Below the pieces are notes generated by a model. The model saw only the letters and a list, made by a program, of their open reading frames with translations, did not search any database and was not told the DNA's origin. Made by a program: the position numbers and the translations under genes. Shown piece after piece: positions 50,601 through 63,200 of a stretch of 64,000 nt of DNA (its first letter is position 1; every line of letters starts with the position of its first letter). Location of the stretch: positions 5,305,675 to 5,369,674 of the forward strand of contig NC_058058.1 in assembly GCF_020085105.1 (NCBI RefSeq), in the 5' to 3' direction. The DNA is from Siniperca chuatsi. Its lineage: Eukaryota > Chordata > Actinopteri > Centrarchiformes > Sinipercidae.

Positions 50601-52969
50601 CCTCATTCTCCTGGTTGACAGATTTGACCTTGGTCTGGTAGTTACGGATCTTACCCTCCATGTCATTGACCTTGCCCTTCAGGTCCCATGCATGCCGCCT
50701 GGTGGTCCCACCCCCACCTGTACACAACAGCATCATCATCATCATGTGTGATAGTTCCATTCAGACCTCAGACTCTTCCCCAGTTTTCTTTTCAGGCCAT
50801 TACAGAACATGCCTTTTCTACATACTCCTTTTTCACAGAAGACATCTCGACACGTCACAGTAGGAAAAACACAGGTGTCAATAATAGAATTAATGATGGT
50901 CGAATTCTATTTAGTTGCTTCAGTTTCAGGGTCCTGATATTGTGCATGCTGTCACACTATCATGGCTTACTGGAAGGAAGCTATCGTTAATGTTATTAGT
51001 AACACCTGTGCTTTTTCTTCTATGACAAGTCAAAATTTCTGCTGTGAAAAAGACCTATTCTAAATAAGATCATGCACTTAGAGAACATCTCATGCTATAT
51101 TCTAAGATATTGCTGAAAAATTTAACTTTTTTCACCCCCTTGCACCTTATGCAGGTTGGTAAAAAAAGAGAGAGAGAGAGAGAAAATCACTGACCAATTC
51201 CACAGGTTTTAACATTTGATAGATACTGCTAAAACTACATTTAATCTCCACCATATGGTTTGTCATTAATCAGAAAAGCTGCTAGTTCTAGTTCTCCTCT
51301 GCCATAAATACAGCCATTAACTAACTAAGCACCAAACATTAATTCACAATTTGACTTAATTTTCTAAGGAACAAGAACCAAGTGGAGTAGAGTTCTCACC
51401 TGCTTTTGTGTCAGTGGATGCAACCGTTTGTTTCATGTTGCCCCCCTTTGCTGCTGTTGAGGCTATAGATGGTTTCAGGACACCTGATAGAACAAGAGAA
51501 CAATGCATAAAACATCATGTCAAAATCATTCATGTAAGACCAGAATCTATTACCTTGATAACAGTACCCTGTGCTTATGATGGATCCAAAGCACTTCTGC
51601 ATTTTCTTGCTACCAGCTGGTGAACTATACAACTTGTGAAATATTGTTTAATGTTTATATTATTCCCAAACTAAAATTAAACTGTAATGTTTAATCACTG
51701 CCCCAGGTGAAGGTTTGTGAACACAAGGCCTGCAATCCTGACATATAAAATGCATCCCAGCTTATACACTTTCCTCCATCACCCAGCAGACAGCTCATCT
51801 TACCTCTGGAAGGACCAACAGCCACGGTGGCAGCTCCTGCACCTCTGACGGACTTAGCTGTGTGAGGGACAAATTGAGACAGAGAGGTACGTTTTGTCTA
51901 AGTATTACAAGACAATAGGACAGAGGAACCTCAAAATAAAAAATACTCAAGCCTGGAGAGAAAAAAAAAAAAAAAAAAAAAAAAAAACAAGAGCTGAAAA
52001 TTTGTTTGATTACACTTTGCAAGAATAAATCCCTAAAACCTTGTCTCAAATTATTTCATTCACAGTCTCGGTGCACTGTGACATGTTGCAAGTCTGGTAA
52101 ATGACACAAATAAACATCTAGAGAGACTTAGTGCTTTACTGAGCAATAATTTACTGCGCACAAATGCCTGCACGAAAAGTTCCGTGCAGTTTTTGATCTT
52201 GGTGATAAACAGGCAGATACTAAAACTCAGGTTTGAGCTAGTAACTTACAAACAGGGGCCCTGGTTGCTGCAAGAGGAGCCCGCCTGCCACCGATGATTG
52301 TAGCTGCTGCATGTGGTTTGACAGGCTCTGGGTCCTTACGAGTCCTCTTCTGCAAACACAAAAAACACCACCAGCATAAAGCAAGAGTAACGATTCACCC
52401 TTTTGGGGCTTTTTCCGTGCACACCTATCATGCAGGGTCATTTAGGGACACAGAATTTTCCCATTATTGGCTTGCGAAACATTAGAGGTAGATGCAATAA
52501 CCTGAATGCTTGACAACAGAATGCAGTCTGATAAAAGCACCCCCAAAAATGTTTTAATTCAACACCTCGTTGACACCGCCACAACAAAAACTGAACCTTT
52601 TATATTACATCACATGGTACATGCTCATGTAATTGTGCCACAGCCCTCTACTTAACAGTGGGCTTCACGGCCAAGAGAAGAACTCCATTTTACTGTTTAG
52701 CTCTTATGTGGGAAAGTGATAGGCCAACATCTGGGTGCTGGACTTTATGAGCTGGATAACAAGTTACTTCACAGTGCTACATGCAGAGCAGCTTGAGGTG
52801 CAGCAGCAGAATAAAACTGGCAGAGAATAACTGGTAAGCCAATGAAATGAAAGATGTAGATGATTTTTTTAGCACAAACCTGAGCAGGAGCAAAGTCTTG
52901 GCCATTCTCCGAGCTGCTGCTGCTGCTTGTAAGGACCCTCTTGCTTGACATAACTGGCAAGCGGGACAT
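44604..52969 (-). CDS. kifc1: KIFC1 (kinesin-14, minus-end-directed spindle motor, HSET type)
   Basis: Minus-end motor that crosslinks spindle microtubules. Sixteen coding exons on the minus strand: 52969-52880, 52349-52250, 51857-51804, 51483-51400, 50717-50519, 50391-50226, 49886-49719, 49443-49330, 49012-48926, 48759-48562, 46783-46619, 46414-46276, 45985-45846, 45659-45586, 45304-45229, 44648-44604; phases agree and give 632 aa (human 673). Seen: a basic, disordered tail with [16 protein letters not shown] opening the coiled coil; the kinesin-14 neck and motor start (IQELK joined to [11 protein letters not shown]); P-loop GQTGSGKT; switch [10 protein letters not shown]; switch [11 protein letters not shown]; the family ending [14 protein letters not shown]. 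The intron after 49719 begins with GC, not GT. The motor is C-terminal, as expected for this family. Confidence 0.96.
51961..51987. repeat. A27 homopolymer in kifc1 intron
   Basis: An uninterrupted run of 27 adenines on the plus strand, upstream of the acceptor of the small 54-bp coding exon. Confidence 0.9.
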
Positions 52970-53957
52970 GTTCTGTTGAAGCTTAAGGAGGTAAATTATG
53001 GTCAAAACACACGATCACAGAAATAAATCTCAAGCATTAACACTGACACCCAGTTGGTGCCTATCTTGTATGGCCACTACATTAGCGTTACAGAGGTAGG
53101 CATCCATTTCTCTGAGAAATAAATATCCAGCCATGTTTTAAAAAGGTCATTTCACAACACTTACTGCTGCTCTGATATTTGCTAAATCCCCAAAGACTTT
53201 TCTAACCATCTGGATGAAAAATATCCAAAAGGATTTTCAACCTGTTTCTCAAGTTGCAGCTGTATTTCCTATTCAGGTAGCCACAAATGACGTAAGCCCT
53301 TGTTGTTTTTGTTCAACACAAAAACATATTCACGCATACTCTGCATAAAAATGTAAGACAATGGAAAGTAATAACACACAAATATAACTGATCGTATATT
53401 TTTTAAACGTAGGTTCATGTTATAGACATACTGTAACGTTATGTCATTCCTGGGTACCATCTTTGTTTGGATTAGAAAACAAGTCTTTCAGGATTCTGGA
53501 TCACCAGCAGAACAGCAGTATTATAACGTTACGTTTTGTAAAAATGGCCTTCTGGGTTTTCTCTAGATCGCCGTAGTATTTCTTCGTCTATTTCTCATCA
53601 TCATCGATACAAGAGTGATAGCGATGGCTAACCATAACTTACATTCAGAGCCGACACTGTAACGTCAACGTTACTGCTGAAACATAACCAAATCTAATCT
53701 CTACCGATTCAAACATAAGATGAGTCATATAGGAGCGTGTTAAATATTAAATTAGCTTCGACTGGATTACCGTTAGCCACGTAAAGCCAACGTTAACATT
53801 AGCTGTTAGTTGTCGCTAGCTTGAGCAGCTAAAGATCTACGTTAAATTACAGGATCTATCGTTTTTGTATCGTTTCAATGCAAAGTTTTGCAACCCCCCT
53901 TTAAAATATTGAGATGAACGAAATTATTATACAGCTTTAATTTATGAAAACAGTTAC

Positions 53958-54141
53958 CTCAAGTAAAGTTGAATTTCCCCAGATCTCTCCAATCCACCGT
54001 CTCCAGCCGTTTGAATTTGAAATTGAACTGTTTTGGTGGGCGCCTCGGACAAGCTGCCGTGATTGGATGAGCCAGCGTAAACCCCGCCTACGTCTTTATG
54101 TCAGCTTGTTGCGCCGTCCGGAGTGTCCCGCTTGGGCGGGA
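53958..54141 (-). promoter_or_regulatory. kifc1: kifc1 first exon and cell-cycle-type promoter
   Basis: A non-coding first exon ends with TTTACTTGAG before GTAACTG (last exon base 53,958) and splices to the acceptor just before the ATG at 52,969. Upstream, in order towards the gene: an E2F-like GGCGGGA (54,135-54,141), a CCAAT box (ATTGG on plus, 54,062-54,066) and two tandem TTTGAA motifs (54,010-54,015 and 54,016-54,021) that fit the CHR element. CCAAT plus CHR is the usual arrangement in G2/M genes controlled by DREAM/MuvB and NF-Y. Motifs are seen; regulation is inferred. Confidence 0.55.
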
Positions 54142-57100
54142 TATACGCTGTTCGCACAGTTGACTGTGCTAAAGGCAACATCTTGATGAGTGATCAAACG
54201 AATCACATTTGATGCGTCATTATAGCCAAGTCACTAATGAAATTTACAACTCACCACAAATCAGACACAGCTCAGATTTTATCAGTCAAAAAACATATGA
54301 AATAATCATACGGTCTTATCAGTACCGCAGTCTGGATTTTAATCAAATAAACCAGACAATGAAGTCTTTTCATCATAAACTGTTTTCGAACTTTATTCTC
54401 CTTAAGGGAAGAAACAGTGTTCAGATGAGCAAGAGGTGTAACTGTGCATACAGTATGCAAGAGTGTAGCATAAGAGGGCAGTTAATAACTGTATTATTAT
54501 CAGGAGCATCAGTAATAATATTAACAAGAATATTGAGAATGTGTTATTTTTCATAAAAAGACACAATGAAATACAAGGAAGAGTATACATGAAGACAATC
54601 AGCCAGTTGTACAGGCTGCTTGAACATTTTGATTGGGTAGCGATAGCTTGTGCACAAAAACATGGCACCAGTGTCCCAGGTCACCTACATCACAGCCTCA
54701 TTTAATGTTGAATCATTAAGATGTACTCTCAGATCATTTGTAAAAGTGTTCATGAAGGAATTCTCATGGGTGGGATCAATGTTAAAAATTGGTTTTCAGG
54801 TTGAAGTAGTTCACTTTTGCAGAGTGCCACAACAATCTTGCCTAATAAGCCTAGTAACAGTCCCTGTTAATGATTCCTACAAATTAAACATACAGTTAAC
54901 TTGGCCAAACCATTTCAGGTTACATCATAATAAGAATGAATATCGTCTGAGTGATAAGACCATCTCTCCACTCCGTTATATTTTCCATATGCATGATCCC
55001 CCTGCGGTCAGGGTACATGGATAACTCTTTCAGACACACCGGCTTGCCCGGCCACGCCTTACAATAGGCCTAATAAAAGTCACAGTTAATGATTCCTACA
55101 AATTAAACATACAGTTGGCCAAACCATTTCAGATTACATCATAATTAGAATGGATATCACTGAGTGCAATGGGTGAGTGTGGTTCAAACTGCAGGAAATG
55201 TTGCGTACTCAAACATTACAGAAAGAGAAAAAATATTTCCCATAGTTTAACCAACTTTTTGGGCAATTCCCAAACTTCTTAGGCCTGGAATTTATCATTC
55301 TTTTGCAGACTTTGCTGAGCATGGATGTTATGGTCCATCAGCACAAAAGGTGACCTGGGACATGGCCAATGATTTGGTACTTGTTAATTTGAGTTCCTTT
55401 AGTTTCCATATATGCTTTACACAGGACATACTTCCCTTTTACAGATGAAAAAGTATTTTCTATCTATTTTATGTACAGCATACTGCAATAAAATAATGCC
55501 TCAGATTGATAATGTGGATAACATTTGCAATACAGTTATAATGAAAGTAGTAATAATATGTATGAAAAGTTCTTTAAAAAAAGATTGATAACAGTACCTG
55601 TCAGCCATTTTTATCACACAATCATTATTTCCCCAACAACTGTCCTGACAATGATGAGTTAGGCTGTCTTTACTCATTGGAGGATAGTAAACAAAAAATG
55701 GGAAAAAAACGTTCTGTTAGGACTTTTCTCTGTTCTCTTCACATTCATGCACTCACTTTGCTTTCTCTCTGAGTTTGTTCACACGTTCCTCTGTTGGTAG
55801 AAAAATACATACATATGATATATTAAAAAAAAAGTACAATGATGACAAACAAAGGCATGAAGTACAAGCTTCATCAAGTGCTTTCTCTGTGACCCCTCCC
55901 ACCCCACCAACTCCTTTTCTCTCTCATGTTTCCATCTTGCTCTGTTGCAGATTCCTCATATTTAGTGCATTCTCGATCAGGTCCGTCTCTTTTGTTCAAT
56001 ACTTTGGGCTTCGACAAATAACTGGTTCCTCAACTCCTCGCTGTCTGAGGGGAGGTGGGTGTAAATAAGGACATCATGTTTTGTGAAATGAACACTTTGA
56101 GATTCAGACCCCAGGTTTTAGCCTCATCCCATAATACACCACATCCTTTTCTTTCGGCTGCCCCTCTGCTTTTGTGGTCTTTTCTCAGGCTCTAATTCAG
56201 CCTTTCTGATCCAGCCTCTGTTGTCCACGGCACTTTGACAGTTCAAAAGCCATTCAAACTTTTTTACTTAGTCCTTCCTCATTTTTCAGATCAGTATCAC
56301 TGCCCTGCCGACTCAGTTGCTATTATAAATTCCTAGTCTTTCATCATTGATTCCTTGTCTTGTTTCTCTCCCTTGTTTTGGCTTGAACTAAATAATGGAG
56401 AATGTTCACATTAATGTGATCTGAATGAGTTCAAAATTTACACCATTCTCTGGACAACAAACGTGCAGAGAAAAGTGTAATTTTTTTTTATTTTACAGAT
56501 ATTTTACACCTTCATCCTCCGATGATGCCGATTGCAAACAATGCAATAAAAAAGAGAAGGGACACCAGTGAGCCTCTTTAATCAAGATTCTCAGAGGACT
56601 GCTGGTTTAGGATCAGTGAATTAAGTGTGTTTTACAAAGCAAGTAAGTTGATGACTGGCCCATTGACTCATAGTTGATTGTGGGTGAAATTGCACTAAAG
56701 ATGCTTTTGAAAAATTCATGGATTTAATCACCATCTCATTCATAATGATATAAAAGCCAAAACTGATCTCAGATTAGGTTTTGGTAAAGTCTCCACAAAC
56801 TGGAAGAAAATGGCTCCAGGCTGAAGAATAAACTACTTATATCAGTGTCCTAGACCAGCATTTCTACTGAGAGATACTTGGCACAAGTGGGCTCAGGAAT
56901 CGAGGAGCACATTGTAAAATATCTGTGTTATAACAAGTAATTTAATGTTGTACTCAGCATTAAAGCTTCTTAAAATGAAGGAAAAAGCATTGGGTGAATA
57001 AAATTTTACTTGTGTCTTTGAACATTACTCGATCAACCCTTTTCAAGGGTCACTCAAAGCCACAAGAAAGTGAATCTAAATCCACTATTGTCGTGTTATA

Positions 57101-57280
57101 TTTTCAAATTCAGTAAAGTATCAATAAACCAGATGATAAAATTTTAATAAAACCTATTAGCCATTTTTTCTTGCTCAAGAAGACTATAATACTGAATACA
57201 GTTAAATTATTTGTTTATATGGATCTTTTTACACTGCAAACACAATTAGTAATTCCTCGAACAGAGTGGGAAGACGCAGC
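54142..57280. other. Spacer between kifc1 promoter and the zinc-finger gene 3' end
   Basis: No coding feature is recognised. Includes the candidate element at 54,662-55,372 and, at the right, the probable 3' UTR of the zinc-finger gene (TTTATT at 56,487-56,492 is a candidate reversed polyadenylation signal). Confidence 0.5.
54662..55372. mobile_element. Candidate transposon fragment with inverted ends and an internal direct duplication
   Basis: The left end contains ATGGCACCAGTGTCCCAGGT and then CACCT; the right end, reverse-complemented, TTGGCCATGTCCCAGGTCAC and then CT, so about 20 bp are inverted. Inside, a block at 54,841-54,953 (TGATTCCTACAAATTAAACA, then CCAAACCATTTCAGGTTACA) recurs in the same orientation at 55,069-55,167 with small changes. 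No protein is recognised. The exact borders and target duplication are unresolved. Confidence 0.45.
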
Positions 57281-60200
57281 CTATGAGTTCATGTGCTCCA
57301 CCTGTATGGCTGATGTGGAGACGGTGAGGCAGAGGTCTTTGTGGGCCACTGGCAGGTCCGCCACAGTGACTGGTTTGTATTGGATCTCGCCGGCTGCCAC
57401 TGTCTTGTACTGATGCAGGTCAAACGGGCATTGAACCACAGCTTCCGTGGGCTGCTGGTGTGACTGGTAGCTGCCTGGAGGTCCAGGGTTAGGGTTCTGG
57501 TTGGTGTTGTTAGGGTTGGTCTGGCTTTGGAGCTGGCCCGCTCTGCCCCCACCTCCTCTCCCTCGGCCACGGCCTCGGCCCCTGCCCCCCCCTCCGCCTG
57601 GCGTAAGGCCCTGGGCCTGCTGAGCAGCTACTGTTGCTGCTACTGTTAGTGGGTCGGGGTTGTGCTTCCTCATGTGTTTCATTAGATAAGTCTCCTAGAG
57701 TTGGGGAGAGAGAGAAGTAGAAGACATGATGGCAGGAAAGAAAAAAACAGGAGGAAGGGATCTGCTTAATTCAATTTAATGCTTGTTTTCCTACCTATGC
57801 ATACAAAAAGTATATTCAGTAAATTTATATTTTATGTGAGTTGCCTTTGATAAAAATTTGTCCAGTAAGAAAAGTTTTGTAGAATTTATCCGCCAGTGTC
57901 TTCTAGACAAAATTATTACTTTTCTACAGTAAACACTGTGTGGAATTCCAACAATGCTATTCATGCTCTCCATATGTAATTGTTAAAAAAATATATATCT
58001 TCAAAGCGGTGTATAGAACAGATAGGATTGTCATCTTTCGTGATAAAATGTCTGGTACATTAAAACATTTGTGTTGGTGCATGAAGTTTGGTTACAAATG
58101 ACCAAAGTCAACTATGACTAATGGCAAGAAGTCCAGCTTGAGGTCATTAGGTGGGGATGCAGGACAAGTCAATAATGAATCTCTGTGTAATAAAGTACTA
58201 TCATTCTCAAAATTGTTCAGACCTGAGGACAGAACTCAAGATACTCATTAAATCAAAACATGCTGATCATAAATATGAATAAGCTGTATATCAGATTGAG
58301 GAAATTATATTTATTGATGAACCACAAACAGAACTACATACATTCTCCAAGCCTCTAATTCCTGTCAGCTCTCTCCTTCTCTGTCATAGTAAGACCAGAG
58401 CCTGGGCATTGTGTGAATACTATGTCTGATGTTTGACTGACAAGTCTGAGAGCCTACCGAGGTATAGGATCGGTTACAGAGGCCACAGGAGAACAGCTTG
58501 GCATGTTTGACGGTGTGTGTGGACAGGTGCACCTCCAGGCTGGCAGCATCTGTGTAACCACGGTTACAGTTGTGGCACTTGTACGGCTTGTCTTTGTTAT
58601 GCTGCCGACGGTGAGACTGTGGGGAGAGGAAGAGAGATACAGAGGAGGGTTGGGATAAACGGCCATTAGCACAATCAATGATGAATCAGTGATGTTTTCC
58701 AAATACACAGTGCTTCAAAATCTAATGTCTACCACAAAAATGTCTTAAAGAGCCATCTGATTTTATAGTCTTTCACAAACAGTGAAAAATAAATAAATTG
58801 ATGGGCCAGTAAGAACATTTAACTTGATCTTTACTACGCTGGAAAAGGTAAAATAATTTCACTCCATTGAGACCGATTTTTTTCTTAGCTTTTATGTGAC
58901 CTAAATATAAAGTTTACATTCATGTTTTGGCCAACAAAGAGAAAACAATAGGAAGGAAAATCAAAATCTTACTATAGAGAATGTCATCAGTTCAGTAGCA
59001 AGGATCAAACCTGTGAATTAATTTACCTGTAGGTTGGACAACTGAGTGAAAGATTTTTCACAGCCAGGATGGTTACACTTGTACGGTCGGTCACCGGTGT
59101 GAATCCTGAAAAATCACAGTTAGGCAAACCGTTAATTACACTCTATAAATTACATTTTCTTGCAGCACTTGTGTAAAGACAATGAAATGACAGTGAAGTG
59201 CATTATTGTGAGTATTTAGTATGTTTTCTCTTATTCAAAGCAACATATTGTACATACAGCAGTGTTATGCCAGTTCCGCCTTAGACATCTATCATTTACC
59301 ATCATTCACAAATGAAAGTAAACATATTAAGGGTACTTTAATGGCATTATCATAGCTTAGTAGCTCAACCCCTTGCTTACTCATATTTTATTTTCTCCTA
59401 CTTCTACAAAAGGTCATTCCTTTTGGGTGGTGTGGTATTATTATCTATTATGTCTAAAGACTCAAGTTGTGAAAATGTTGTTATAGATACACTTTAACTT
59501 GCCTTTAGACCATTGTATGACGAGGCAAGAAGCTGTGGAACATGTCTTTGGAATGGCAAATGTGGCATCAATAAACAATCTACAGTATTAAGCCATCCAA
59601 AGCAGGAAATTACCATAAATGAGGTCTTGGCTGTGGGAGAGAGGTAACCTGTTGTCAGTGTAAGGTCCAGTACATTTTAAGGCCACTCTGTGTCATTCTG
59701 TTTTAGTTTGACAAGTATGATTTTAATTATGTAGTCCCTCATTCGTCAGGAAAGAAAAGGTTTCAGTCATTGTTTGGCTCCCATCCGCAAACCAAGAAAC
59801 TTAAGCTACTCTGTGTTACATAAGCCCTGCCCTCAGGAAGGAATCTGCCTGAGTATCTGTTAACACAGAGTAACACAGAGTAGCCTCCCAAATTGAGAAC
59901 GACTGAAAGATTCTGAAAAACAGTGTCAGATGACTACGACTGAAACAATATGATTTTAATTATTTAAAAAAATACATTGTAACAAACCTCCCTGACAACA
60001 CAGCCTGCCTCCCAAATTTGAAAGACACACAAAAACTCAAGCACTTATGCAATCACAGTGCCATAACTCTCCACACACCTGCTCCCATACATGCACACGT
60101 AAACACACATCTAGCCATTCAAACCCACACAGCCCAGCCCAGACCAGTACCGTGTGTGCTGCTGTAGGTGACTGAGCTGCCTGAATGTTTTCTGGCAGTA

Positions 60201-63200
60201 GGAGCAGGAGTAGGGCTTGGCCCCGGTGTGGATGCGGATGTGCTGGGACAGGTAGCTGGAGTTGGCAAACGACTTGGAGCAGTGGGGACACTTGTGGGGC
60301 TTGGCCTCAGTGTGGTTTCTAACACGGGAACCCGGGATTGGAGGGTTGAGGAGGTGGAGAGAGAGAAACAGAGAGAGAAACAGCGAGAGATTTTTAAGCT
60401 ACAGCATGACCAAACTTCACGATGAACCGAAGACCAAATCATGCGTTAAAATTAACAGGATCTACGATCAATTGCGTTGATCGCAGATCATTAAGTTTGA
60501 CAGTGTGCTCTTTGTGCTGTGTCTGAGTTGTGAAAACACAGAACAAAAACATACAGCAAGCACAGTCACGCTTTTCTCTTTCTCTCTCTCTCTCTCGCAG
60601 TCTCTCCATTTGGTGTGCCCTGCTTAGTGGAGTGTGAGTGTGTCTATGAATGTCTGGCTCTGCAGCAGTCAAACTGAAATGTAAATTCGTGGCAGGCCAC
60701 GGGAGCGCATCTTCCTGTTTAAAATTAATGGCCTGAAACCCACAAAGAAAACCCAGTGCATGGCAATAAGGGAAATGAAAACATGAAGGTGAATGACAAG
60801 GTCAAACATAAAATTCATGACGGCATGAATGGGAGAGAGGTGCTTACATCACTTACATGGTCACACAAGTAAAACTATTCTCAGTGTCGGATTAGCGGTT
60901 TTATATCTGATATGAAATCTGATCATGAGCGTGTGTAAAACATGCAGGCTGACAGTGCAGTGAGAGAATGGCAAAAGCAATAAGGTGTATTGTTTCGGGA
61001 GGGTAAATTATCATACACAGTTAGTATAAAAAGTGTACTCACACTTATGTGATTAAAATAACAGATGACTTTCCAGCTGACAACATTTTCACTATCTAAT
61101 AATCAACTTTGTCATTTGTAAACATAATCAGTGTCGTTATCTCCCCAATGTGATATTAGCCAAAATTCTATTTTCACTGCTTTTTCCTCTTGACATGAAA
61201 TTAAATTGAAAAGAGGATGTTTTAACATTACAAGTGGCTCCAATTACAGCGAAAGGTTTCCAGAAGGTGCTTAAAATCAAAGAGGAGCTGTTTGAAGGCG
61301 TTGTGTGAAAGCAGATGGGGATCCAAAGAAAATAGAATAAGTAAGATGGCAACATGCATGCAGTTCCAAGCCAAGCATGTGATAGTATCACCAGCAGGAT
61401 GAGAACGTTAACACCAGCCACTTGCTAAATTAAGGTATATTTTGGTGGTAACGGTAACATGCATCCACCCAGGCGCTCATGTATTCTGAGAGGATTTTAG
61501 CTTGAAAGTGATCCAAGCAACTGTTAAACTGAATGATGAAGCTGGCTTCCTGTCATGATAATCAGAAAGGAACTAATCTTCATTGATAAATACATACAAT
61601 TACCAACCTTAGAACCATGATTTAATTTACGTTTGGCACAAGTGTTGCACCTTTAAAGGTGATGCTTAGACTGTGCAAAAAGAGCTGTACACTGTCAGCA
61701 CTCTCCCAAAAGACCCCGACACATCCTCAACTCCCCACCAGTTCCTCCCTTCATCAGTCACCACACACAGGCCCAAACACAAGCTTTAACAACAGAAACC
61801 ACATGAACAAGCAGGCACACACACACACACACAGGACCTCACAAACCACTCAGCCTAGTACCGTGTGTGCTGTTGTAGGTGACTGAGCTGCCTGAATGTT
61901 TTCTGGCAGTAAGTGCAGGTGTAGGGCTTGGCCCCGCTGTGGATGCGGATGTGCTGGGACAGGTAGCTGGAGTTGGCAAACGACTTGGAACAGTGGGGGC
62001 ACTTGTGGGGCTTGGCCTCAGTGTGGGACTTGGCGTGGATCTGCATTTCTGACTTACTGAAGAACGTCACTGCACACATCCGACACCTAGGCAAGTAAGG
62101 AGTGAGAGAGAGAGGAAATCCTTTATGGCACGCAAAGCAGTCAAAGCGAATTAATGTAAGTTATATGTAGGCTTACAAGTAGATTCTTCTGTATATAGTG
62201 TCTGTATTGGCAGATGACGTGTTCTAAATGTTCAACAAAAATCTGTGATGCCACAAACAATAATGCTTTTTTAAATCTAAATATCTTTCCACTACCTGTA
62301 CGACTTGGGGCCATCTTTGTTGGTATGATCATCCTCATCATTTGACAGGTCATATGGGTCAGCAGTGTGGTGCTGTAACACAATAACAATATAACACATA
62401 CGAAGAAAGGCACAAGCACTGACAATTCATGCTGTGTAGAAAATCAGTAACAGCTATATCAGAAATCTAAGCAAAAGAAAAAGGAATATAAGTCCTTACC
62501 TGTCCACCAGCGGCAAGGTGCGCCAATATTAATGCATCGCTTCCTGGAGGGAGGACCCCACCCACTCCAGCCACTCTTCCCATCACCTGTTTGCTCTTCC
62601 TGCCTCGCTTTGACGGCGTCGGCATGACAACTGCAGGAGGGACAGCAATGTCCTCCTTCTTGTCTGGAAACAAGAGAAAAGTTAAAAAAAAATAAGAAAG
62701 AGTAAAGAGGGTGAGGGAAGGGGGAGTCGGGGACTGTTGTGTGAAGACAGCATCTATTAGAGATGGTTGATATGCAGGGTTGTGCTGCCTTGGTCAGGGG
62801 CAATACCAAATCTTATGAAAGAGTATGGACATACACAAGCCTATGTATGCTTGCATGTGTATGGATGTAACAACACAAAAGATGCAGGAATAAATAAATG
62901 GTGGTTAGAAAACAGGACTCTCTTACTCAAATGAAATTAAATTTGTGTGTCTGGCCTTAATTTACTTTGATCTCACCTCAGGAGATGAAATGTTAAAATA
63001 CTGAGAATAAAAGGTTCTTATTACATCAAACTAATAATGAATTGTCCTCTATCAGTTTGTGTCACGGTGCCCTTAAGCGAAGTACTCAGTCCCACCTGGT
63101 GCACTGGAGCTGCTTGCTGTCCAGTGTTTACAGTGGGCAGTTTTAAGCTGTGCATTTTACTGTGAAAAAGCTAATATATTCCCAATATCCAACAAATCCC

